DNA of 41,550 nt from a virus. How positions within the stretch are numbered: the first letter of the stretch is position 1; each line of letters starts with the position of its first letter. Positions 21,879-29,400 of the stretch are shown piece by piece. The stretch spans positions 1 through 41,550 of the IMG/VR virus record IMGVR_UViG_3300039106_000401, one strand, 5' to 3'. Both the position numbers and the translations under genes were made by a program. Below the pieces are notes generated by a model. It was given only the letters and a program-made list of their open reading frames with translations, did no database searches and was not told the DNA's origin.

Positions 21879-22804
21879 TGCAAGTTTTAAGAATCCCACC
21901 ATACCCAATCTCTATTTCATATGAAGTTCCAAATGCATTTGCTGACTATTTACTAGTAATTGAAAGTTCAGATTCTGTTGAAATTGAAGAAGAAGTTACT
22001 TCAAATGCAAATAAAAAGGTTTTTTATTCTCTAGACAATGAATATGTTATTTATGATGGATCTTATACGTTAACAATATATGAAGATGAAAGTGGATCTA
22101 GAGGAGATATTGTTGTTCAGGACAGTCTTGAAATTTATAGACCATATGTAGACCCAAACTCTTTAGCCAGCACAGCAACAGAAATAGCAGAATATAAAGC
22201 ACAAGAATTTTTAGCAAGGTCAATAATTGATTCTGTTCTTGATGAAGGTTTTTACTATGTTGCAAAAACAATTGAACATGTTGGACTAGGAACAGACTAT
22301 GCTCCAATTAATTATAGAGCGCATAAAGTTCTTAAAGTTTATCAAGATAATATTTTATGGTTTGATAGTTCTTTGGCAACACCAGCAATTTTTGGTGTTA
22401 CGTTTAAATTAAGTGATAACAAAACTGCAATTATTAAAGATTTGCCAGGAGAAGAATATAATAGATCAGAGCAAGCACCTTTATTTTTGCCAGTAGGACA
22501 GTCAGATTGGATGGGTCCAATAGGATACGGAAGTTCTTTTGACAATAGATCAGACTTTACTTTTGTTTTAGAAACAGGGTATAAAGTAGTTCCATTAGAT
22601 ATTAAAGAAGCAACTTTAATGCTTATGGAAGATATTCGTTGTGGAAAATTAGATTATTATAAAAGATATGTTACTAGTTATAACACTGATCAGTTTAGGC
22701 TTCAATTTGATAAATCTATTTTAGAAGGTACTGGAAACCTATTAGTTGATAAAATTCTTTCAAAGTATATATCGGATTCTAGGGTTAAAATTGGGGTCCT
22801 ATAA
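21878..22804 (+). CDS. Head-tail connector-type protein, 308 aa
   Basis: Residues 1-90 look like an Ig-type beta domain (YPISISYEVPNAFADYLLVI, YVIYDGSYTLTIYEDESG). The C-terminal part (DIKEATLMLMEDIRCGKLDY, then YKRYVTSYNTDQFRLQFDKS) is helical, like the gp6/gp15-type adaptor that docks under the portal. Position (second after the capsid, before three other neck genes) supports an adaptor role. The joined beta domain is unusual and may be exposed on the neck or head. Coupled on both sides by TAATG overlaps. Confidence 0.65.
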   Translation: MQVLRIPPYPISISYEVPNAFADYLLVIESSDSVEIEEEVTSNANKKVFYSLDNEYVIYDGSYTLTIYEDESGSRGDIVVQDSLEIYRPYVDPNSLASTATEIAEYKAQEFLARSIIDSVLDEGFYYVAKTIEHVGLGTDYAPINYRAHKVLKVYQDNILWFDSSLATPAIFGVTFKLSDNKTAIIKDLPGEEYNRSEQAPLFLPVGQSDWMGPIGYGSSFDNRSDFTFVLETGYKVVPLDIKEATLMLMEDIRCGKLDYYKRYVTSYNTDQFRLQFDKSILEGTGNLLVDKILSKYISDSRVKIGVL

Positions 22805-23247
22805 TGACCTGTGTAACAGACTTTATGTACCCAATGATTGTCGATATTTATTACCCAATAATTGAAAGAGACATGTATGGAACTGGCTTAAAAACTTGGG
22901 TTTTTGATAAAAGCGTTGTTGCTAACTTTACTCCAGGTGGAACTGCATTAGCAGAAGATATTAAGGCAAAGGTTTATGCAAAAAATGAAAATATGCTTAT
23001 TGGAAGAATAAAAAATGACATTAGAAGTTCAACTGGAAAAGACTCTGCTGCTATTACAAATATTCTTATTACCAACATACGTAACAGTTCAGATACATTA
23101 ATCTATCAAGAAACTTCTGGAGAAAGATCTGGCAAGGGTACATTATATGAAATTGCAACATATGACCCAATAGTTAATCCATTTGGAGATATTGATTATT
23201 ATAAAGTAATTTTGCGAAGAACAGAAAATCAAGGAGCGACTGACTGA
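22804..23247 (+). CDS. Head-completion / stopper-type neck protein, 147 aa
   Basis: The size, the beta-rich middle and the place in the operon fit the stopper (head closure) family. The N-terminus (MTCVTDFMYPMIVDIYYPII, ERDMYGTGLKTW) and the end (YKVILRRTENQGATD) are those of a small barrel whose last strand carries the RR pair. I see no exact family motif, so the call rests mostly on gene order: adaptor, stopper, gp10-like, terminator, major tail protein. It begins within the previous stop (TAATG) and ends within the next start (TGATG). Confidence 0.6.
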   Translation: MTCVTDFMYPMIVDIYYPIIERDMYGTGLKTWVFDKSVVANFTPGGTALAEDIKAKVYAKNENMLIGRIKNDIRSSTGKDSAAITNILITNIRNSSDTLIYQETSGERSGKGTLYEIATYDPIVNPFGDIDYYKVILRRTENQGATD

Positions 23248-23924
23248 TGCAAGCAAAATTTGACAGTCGTGCATTTATGAAAACAATGAATAATATTGTT
23301 GATTACTCTTTTGGATTTCTAGAAGGGGCAGAAAAAGGTAAAACAGTTTTTCTAGATAATCTAGGAAAAGATACAATTGAAGCATTAAAGATTTTTATTG
23401 ATACAAACGCAAGAATGGACCCACAAGCAATGCACCATGTTTATGAATGGGGTAAAACAGGAATGGCTTCACAAAGACTTTTTACACTTAATCATACAGT
23501 TAGCAATTTAGGACTTTCAATTAAATCAGATTTTAGGCAGTCTACCTCAATCAAACAAGGTTCTTTGGTTCCATTTTATAATAAAGCAAGAGTTATGGAA
23601 GATGGACAACCAGTAGTTATTAAACCAAGAAATGCATCTGTTCTTTCTTTTAATGTTGGAGGAGAACAGGTATTTACTAAAAATCCTGTCAATGTATCAA
23701 ATCCAGGAGGAGACTGGGTTCAGGGATCATATGAAAAAACATTTGATAATTTTATGAATAATTATTTTAAACAATCATTTTTAAGAGCATCTGGAATTTA
23801 TCAGTACTTAAGTAAGCCAGAAATATATAAAAAAAATATTAGATCTGGTTCAAAAAATGGTAAAGCCAAAGGAATAGAAACAGGGTATCGTTGGATTACA
23901 AATGTAAAAGTAGGAGTAGAATAA
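23247..23924 (+). CDS. Neck protein, HK97 gp10-like (tentative), 225 aa
   Basis: The N-terminal helix pair (AFMKTMNNIVDYSFGFLEGA, KTVFLDNLGKDTIEALKIFI) and the following HHVYEWGKTG block resemble the tail-completion/minor capsid family of HK97 gp10, in which DTNARM-x-P-x-x-x-HHVYEWG is a recurrent form. The middle has two strands around VMEDGQPVVIKP and the end is Lys-rich (KKNIRSGSKNGKAKG). It should sit at the head-tail interface. Coupled to the preceding gene by TGATG; the next gene starts one base after its stop. Confidence 0.65.
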   Translation: MQAKFDSRAFMKTMNNIVDYSFGFLEGAEKGKTVFLDNLGKDTIEALKIFIDTNARMDPQAMHHVYEWGKTGMASQRLFTLNHTVSNLGLSIKSDFRQSTSIKQGSLVPFYNKARVMEDGQPVVIKPRNASVLSFNVGGEQVFTKNPVNVSNPGGDWVQGSYEKTFDNFMNNYFKQSFLRASGIYQYLSKPEIYKKNIRSGSKNGKAKGIETGYRWITNVKVGVE

Positions 23925-23925
23925 A

Positions 23926-24543
23926 ATGCCAAATAAAGAGATATTAGATCTTCCGTTTCCGCCAGTTTGGGTAAATGCATATCTTCAGCAAGAACTTAAT
24001 AAGTATGGATTTAGTGTTTTGACAATACCATCTAACGCAACAGCAATTGATGATTTAAGTAAAAATAGAATAGATATACCTACACAATATGACGATGAAG
24101 GCATTCCACTTTCACAACAACCAGATGTTGTAATTCAATATGATAGACTACTAAGGTTTAGACGAAGTGGACTTTATGCTTTAAAGTGTGAACAGTTATT
24201 GTATTATGTCTATTCAACTCCAAGTAAAATTTTAGATGTTAGCACTATTTTGTCTCAGTTGTTAGATAGATCAGATGCAGCAGCAGAAGACCTTAATAGG
24301 TGGGCTATGGCAAAACAAAATGGAAGCAATCCATTGACAGACTTGGCGGTTCCACTTACTAGAAATGTTTATTTTCACGATATGAAGGTATATCAACTTG
24401 AAGAAGTGCGTGATTTAACAGAGTTGTCTGCCCTCAGAGGGCTTACCCTTAATAAGTTTATTGTTGAGTACGACTATCATGTCGTTAATCAGCCTAAAAT
24501 ACCAAATACTGAGATTACCGATCCAGACCACAGTTATACTTAA
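23926..24543 (+). CDS. Tail terminator / tail completion protein (tentative), 205 aa
   Basis: The layout is that of the tail terminator slot: last gene before the major tail protein, and about 200 residues. The N-terminus (LPFPPVWVNAYLQQELNKYG) and the segment PDVVIQYDRLLRFRRSGLYA, then LKCEQLLYYVYST, resemble tail-completion proteins of actinophages, in which a helix opening is followed by the strands of an alpha/beta fold. It would form the ring that caps the tail tube at the neck. It is followed by a 78-base gap with the promoter for the major tail protein. Confidence 0.6.
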   Translation: MPNKEILDLPFPPVWVNAYLQQELNKYGFSVLTIPSNATAIDDLSKNRIDIPTQYDDEGIPLSQQPDVVIQYDRLLRFRRSGLYALKCEQLLYYVYSTPSKILDVSTILSQLLDRSDAAAEDLNRWAMAKQNGSNPLTDLAVPLTRNVYFHDMKVYQLEEVRDLTELSALRGLTLNKFIVEYDYHVVNQPKIPNTEITDPDHSYT

Positions 24544-24548
24544 AAGGC

Positions 24549-24557
24549 TGTTATAAT
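24549..24557 (+). promoter_or_regulatory. Extended -10 promoter of the major tail protein gene
   Basis: TGTTATAAT with the hexamer at 24552-24557, 64 bases before ATG 24622. The leader of about 57 bases is the longest in the window and holds AAAAGGAG. Confidence 0.65.
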
Positions 24558-24621
24558 TAATTTACCAGCATTTAACGATGCCAAAATTTAATATAGAAAA
24601 AACTTAAAAGGAGAACTAAAT

Positions 24622-25287
24622 ATGCCAGCATATTCACGTGGTACGTCCACAAATATTATCGTAGGTGCAGCAGCACTTTTCGTTGCAGACTACAAACTTA
24701 CACCAACAGGTGGAACCGCAATTCCTTCATTCGTATCTTCAGAGTCCTATAAGTCGACTCTATCATCAGATCCTGACTTCACAAACGTCGGTTATACAAT
24801 GAATGGTATTGAGTTAACTTTCACACCAGATTTCGGCGAGGTAGCCGTAGATCAGGTTCTTGACGTTGCTAAACTATACAAGCAGGGAATGCAAGTTACT
24901 CTTGCTACTGCTTTTGCTGAGGCAACATTGGAAAACTTACTTCTTGCAACAGCAGGAAAAGATGCAGATCTTACAGGCACAAAGAATACTTCAGCAGGAC
25001 GCACACTTCAATTATCCGCAGGAAACATTGGAGAATGTCCAGTAGAGCGTGGAATCGTAGCAGTTGGTCCAGGAACTGGAGATTGCGACAACGACTCTGT
25101 TGAGCGTGTTTATGTTGGATACCGTGCTCTTTCAATTGAATCTGTTACTGTTTCAGCAAAGCGTGAAGAGGCTTCTATGTTTGAAGTTTCATTCCGTATG
25201 CTTCCAGATGATTCAACTGCAACATATGGTAAGATCGTTGATCGTACTTGGTACGATGGATCTGGTACTAACTTTATCGGAGCATAA
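24622..25287 (+). CDS. Major tail (tube) protein, 221 aa
   Basis: The product (MPAYSRGTSTNIIVGAAALF, VADYKLTPTG) shows the order of strands of a tail-tube protein: MNGIELTFTPDFGEVAVDQV, LYKQGMQVTLATAFAEATLE, and the late CPVERGIVAVGPGT, RALSIESVTVSAKREEASMF, EVSFRMLPDD. The TFTPDFGEV...DQ segment followed by EATLENLL is a familiar feature of actinophage major tail proteins. Codon choice is GC-richer than in the flanking genes, as in the capsid gene. It has its own promoter, a good AAAAGGAG site and a terminator, which fits high output. It stacks in hexameric rings to build the tube. Confidence 0.88.
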   Translation: MPAYSRGTSTNIIVGAAALFVADYKLTPTGGTAIPSFVSSESYKSTLSSDPDFTNVGYTMNGIELTFTPDFGEVAVDQVLDVAKLYKQGMQVTLATAFAEATLENLLLATAGKDADLTGTKNTSAGRTLQLSAGNIGECPVERGIVAVGPGTGDCDNDSVERVYVGYRALSIESVTVSAKREEASMFEVSFRMLPDDSTATYGKIVDRTWYDGSGTNFIGA

Positions 25288-25303
25288 CTAGCAAATAAAC
25301 AAT

Positions 25304-25340
25304 AGCCTACTCTCAAATAATGGGGAGTAGGCTTTGTTGT
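25304..25340 (+). terminator. Intrinsic terminator after the major tail protein gene
   Basis: AGCCTACTCTC (25304-25314), an 8-base loop, GGGAGTAGGCT (25323-25333): an 11 bp stem with one G-U pair, followed by TTGTTGTTTT. The T run is interrupted by G but the stem is strong. Confidence 0.85.
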
Positions 25341-25344
25341 TTTA

Positions 25345-25353
25345 TGATAAAAT
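25345..25353 (+). promoter_or_regulatory. Extended -10 promoter, leaderless start at 25360
   Basis: TGATAAAAT with the hexamer at 25348-25353, six bases before ATG 25360. It lies directly after the terminator. There is no Shine-Dalgarno. Confidence 0.65.
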
Positions 25354-25359
25354 TAATTA

Positions 25360-26067
25360 ATGGCTACAAAAGTTTTTAAAACTTCTCAAATTGTATTATT
25401 AAATGATCAAGTTCTTGAGTGCTCTCCATTAAAAATTAAGTATATGAGAGAGTTTATGGACATTTTTACTGGTATGGAAAATTCAAAAAATGATGATGAA
25501 TCAATTGAAATTTTATTAGAATGCTCCAGGATTGCTATGAAGCAATATAGTCCTATTTTATGTTTAGATTTAGAAGAACACGTAGATCTTAATGCGTTAT
25601 ATGATATTGTTGAAATTGCTGCGGGAATTAAAATAAAACCAGAAACTACTAAACAAGAAGAAACACCAATCAAAGAAATATCAAAAGAAAAGGAAAAAGA
25701 ACAAGGCTGGTTTGATCTAGATTTAGCAAAACTAGAAGCAGAGGTTTTTACTTTGGGTATATGGAAAAATTATGAAGAACTAGAACTATCTCTTTCTATA
25801 CCAGAATTAATGCAAACTCTTTCTTCAAAAAGGGAATTAGACTATGAAGAAAAAAAGTTTTTAGCAGCAATTCAAGGAGTAGATTTAGAAAAAAATAATC
25901 AAAATGGCAGGGGACAAAAAGAGTGGGAAGATATGAAAGCAAGAGTATTTAGTAGAGGACAAACAAGTGATGGAAACGATGTTTTGGCATTGCAGGGTGC
26001 TAATGCACAAAAGGCTGGATTTGGTATTGGTATGGGATTAGAATACGAAGATTTAACTAAAAAATAA
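25360..26067 (+). CDS. Tail assembly chaperone, long form (G-T-like fusion), 235 aa
   Basis: Residues 1-90 (VLLNDQVLECSPLKIKYMRE, ESIEILLECSRIAMKQYSPI) match the short chaperone at 26112 almost position by position. Residues about 95-120 are a charged linker. The rest (FTLGIWKNYEELELSLSIPE, LMQTL, FLAAIQGVD) is the 'T' domain of siphovirus chaperones, which recruits the major tail protein to the tape measure. In most siphoviruses this fusion is made by a -1 frameshift; here it is one open frame. The mRNA appears leaderless. Confidence 0.78.
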   Translation: MATKVFKTSQIVLLNDQVLECSPLKIKYMREFMDIFTGMENSKNDDESIEILLECSRIAMKQYSPILCLDLEEHVDLNALYDIVEIAAGIKIKPETTKQEETPIKEISKEKEKEQGWFDLDLAKLEAEVFTLGIWKNYEELELSLSIPELMQTLSSKRELDYEEKKFLAAIQGVDLEKNNQNGRGQKEWEDMKARVFSRGQTSDGNDVLALQGANAQKAGFGIGMGLEYEDLTKK

Positions 26068-26076
26068 ACCTATTTA

Positions 26077-26085
26077 TGCTATAAT
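26077..26085 (+). promoter_or_regulatory. Extended -10 promoter upstream of 26112
   Basis: TGCTATAAT with the hexamer at 26080-26085, 26 bases before ATG 26112. AGAAGGAG is in the leader. It probably drives the short chaperone and the tape measure. Confidence 0.65.
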
Positions 26086-26111
26086 TAACTAATCTAACAG
26101 AAGGAGAAAAA

Positions 26112-26426
26112 ATGGCAGCAGTTAAGGCAGATGAAAATGTAGTAGTACTAATTGATGGAACAAAGGTGGCCGTAAGACCACTAAAGATCTCACTACTTCG
26201 TCCGTTTATGAAAAAGTTTGAAGGTATTGCAGCAGTATCAGAAGACAATGAAAAATCCATGAATATTCTTATGGAGTGTGTTCAGATTGCTATGCAACAG
26301 TATAAGCCTGAATTATCACAGGACCTAAAAGCCCTTGAAGAAAACTTAGATTTGCCTACAGTTTATAAAATTGTTGAGGCAGCGTCTGGAAATAGTCTTC
26401 CAGATGGTTCTTTACTAAATATGTAA
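26112..26426 (+). CDS. Tail assembly chaperone, short form (G-like), 104 aa
   Basis: The product is a paralogue of the first half of the preceding gene: VVLIDGTKVAVRPLKISLLR against VLLNDQVLECSPLKIKYMRE, and SMNILMECVQIAMQQYKPEL against SIEILLECSRIAMKQYSPIL, then YKIVEAASG against YDIVEIAAG. It ends before any T domain (GSLLNM), and the tape measure starts 20 bases later, so no frameshift product can be made from it. It would bind the tape measure as the G protein does. The ribosome site is AGAAGGAG. The short form is likely to be made in excess of the long form from its own promoter. Confidence 0.8.
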   Translation: MAAVKADENVVVLIDGTKVAVRPLKISLLRPFMKKFEGIAAVSEDNEKSMNILMECVQIAMQQYKPELSQDLKALEENLDLPTVYKIVEAASGNSLPDGSLLNM

Positions 26427-26445
26427 AAAAGAAGAGGTGTTATGA

Positions 26446-29400
26446 GTGGCTGATGTACAATCCAATATTCAAGTTAACCTTGATGCCACTCAAGCACTTG
26501 CACAATTAAAATCACTTCAAGCACAACTTGCTCAATTTAATAATTCAATTGCAACAACTAATAAAGCAGCAGCAAGGGCTCAAGCCAACTTAAATAGTAA
26601 TCTTATCAATAGTATCAATGCTACTGGAAAATTTCAAGCAAGCATTACAAGTATTAAAAGTTCTACTGATGCTTTTACTGATTCTTTAGAACGAAACAAA
26701 TTTTCAACTCGTGAGTATTTTAGATATGCTGGTGGTGCAACTAAATCTTTTGGAAGACTATTTAAAACAGAGTTTAACACAATTGGCAAGGTAGCAGAAG
26801 AACGTGTTAAAACAATGCAAACCCAATATATTAAAATGGGTAGAGATGCAAATGGTGCAATTAAGGCTATAGCCGTAAGACCACTTGCATTAGACATGGA
26901 TAACCTTGCTACTAAAACTGCTCTTGCAGCACAAAAACAACAATTATTAAATCAATTATTAAAACAAGGATCAACGAATCTTTTAAATTTTGGTAAAAAT
27001 ACTCAGTGGGCAGGTCGCCAACTTATGGTTGGTTTTACAGTTCCGCTCAGTATGTTAGCAGTTTCTGCAGGCAAAACATTTATGGCATTAGAAAAACAAG
27101 CCATTAGATTTAAACGTGTTTATGGAGAAATGTTTACAACTACTGATGAAACCGCTAAAGCATTAAAAGAAGTTGAGTTATTAGCAAAACAATTTACTAA
27201 GTATGGAGTTGCTGTTGAAAAAACAATGGAAATTGCAGCAGATGCAGCAGCAACAGGAAAAATGGGAGCAGACTTAATTGCTCAAGTTAAAGAAGCAACA
27301 AGACTTGCAGTTCTTGGAGGAGTTGAGCAGCAACAAGCATTAGAAACAACAATATCATTGACAAATGCTTTTGGAATTGCTGCGGATGAATTAAGAGGAA
27401 AAATTGATTTTCTTAACGCTGTAGAAAACCAAACAGTATTAAACATCGAAGATTTAACAATTGCAATTCCAAAGGCTGCTCCAGTTATTAGACAACTCGG
27501 TGGAGATGTAGAAGATCTTGCTTTCTTTATGACTGCTATGAAAGAAGGCGGAATTAATGCATCTGAAGGAGCAAACGCTTTAAAGTCTGGACTTGCATCA
27601 TTAATTAATCCAAGTAAAAAAGCATCTGCATTTTTAGCAGACTTCGGAGTTAACATTAAGGCAATAGTTGAATCAAACAAGGGAGATATTAAATCAACCG
27701 TTATTCAATTTGCACAAGCACTAGATACCCTTGATCCTTTAAATAGAGCAAGAGCAATTGAACAATTATTTGGAAAATTTCAATTTTCAAGACTTTCAAC
27801 ATTATTTCAAAATATTACAAAAGATGGAACACAGGCATCAAGAACTCTTAATCTAGCATCAAATTCAGTTGAAGAACTTGCTATTCTATCTGAACGAGAA
27901 CTTAAAAAAGTAGAAGATGCAACTGGTACAAAATTTAAGAAAACAATGGAGGATCTTAAAGTAACCTTAGCACCAATTGGAGAACAATTTTTAAAGGCCG
28001 TAACTCCAATTGTAGAGTTTATTGGTAAAATACTTGAAAAATTTAATGGACTTAGTGATGGAGTAAAAAGTGGAATTGTAAAATTTATTGGTGTTGTTGG
28101 TCTTATCGGTCCTGCAATGTTAATGACATTTGGTTTAGTTGCAAATGGAGTAGCAAATATTATTAAACTATTTGTCACGTTGCGAAAAGGATTTATGAAT
28201 CTTGGAGGACAATCAAAGATTCTTGGAAATCAAACCCAATACATGACATCAGAGCAAGTTGAAGCAACAACAGTCGCAGCATCTTTAGATCAAGCACATT
28301 CTAGATTACGACAAACTTTTTTATTAGAAGCACAGGCTGCAAATCAATTAACAGCAGCATATCAAAGAGGAATGGTAGCAGCAAATAATTTTGCCAAAAC
28401 AAATCCAGGAATGATGAAACCAGGATTTACACCAAGAAAATTTAGTCAAGGAGGAGATGTTCCAGGAACTGGAAATACTGATACCGTTCCAGCAATGCTT
28501 ACTCCTGGAGAATTTGTTGTAAATAAAAAGGCAGCAAAAGAAAATCGGGGATTATTACAAGGATTAAATAGTGGAGGATATGCTTTACGTGGTGTAGGAA
28601 CCACAATGGTTAATGGTTATGATAGATCATTGCCAAGAATGCGCCCAGGATCAATTGAATATGCCAAAGCATTAGTTGCAAAACGAAAAGCACAACAAAC
28701 ATTTTTAGGTATGCCTTCTAAAAATGCAGGTAAGGCTCAAGAAAGACAAACACGGCAATTAGAACTTGACAAAATAGCAACTGAAACTTATAAATCTCCT
28801 AGAGCAAGAACCATGTTAGTTACAAATCCTGGAGAAAGAATTTCTCCTTCTACTGGACGCAGTTTTCCAAGTTCTTCTGTTGGAGGCGTTTATAGAAAAC
28901 CAAATGGAGATATGGTTTTTGTTAAACCAATGCCAAGTGAAAAAGCAGCATTAGCAGAAATGAGAGCAACAGAGATTGCTAGAGATGTTCATGGTCTTGT
29001 TTCTCCACAACAAAAATTAACTTTGATTGCAGATCCAAATGACCCAACTGGACATAGAAGGTATTTTGCTTTAGAATCTAAGGTCGATCCAAGAATTGCA
29101 AACGTACCACAAGAATTTACTAAAGAGCAAACAATCAAACAATTAGTTGCTTCAACTCTACGTGGCGATAAAGACTTGGCACCAGGAAATATTGGTGGAA
29201 ATGTTATAGCAGACGTAGGACCTGCTGGTGTATTTAGCAGGGCATCAGGAATGAAAACTGAATATGCAAAACAAATGCCATCAATGGAAGAACAAGCAAT
29301 GATTAATCTTCTTGGTGTTAATGGTGGGGCTAGAAAGTTTTTTGCTCAATCAACAGCACCAATAGCAGCAAAAATGTCTCCTATTGAATATGATAGATTG

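Noticed and set aside
24543-24621. Possible small RNA or gene in the 78-base gap before the major tail gene
   Set aside because: Only the promoter and a leader with a ribosome site are seen; no stable hairpin or open frame of note.
26420-26446. Slippery A-run (TAAAAAAG) at the end of the short chaperone as a frameshift site
   Set aside because: The run includes the stop codon and only 20 bases remain before the tape measure; no T-like frame follows it, and the long form exists as a separate gene.
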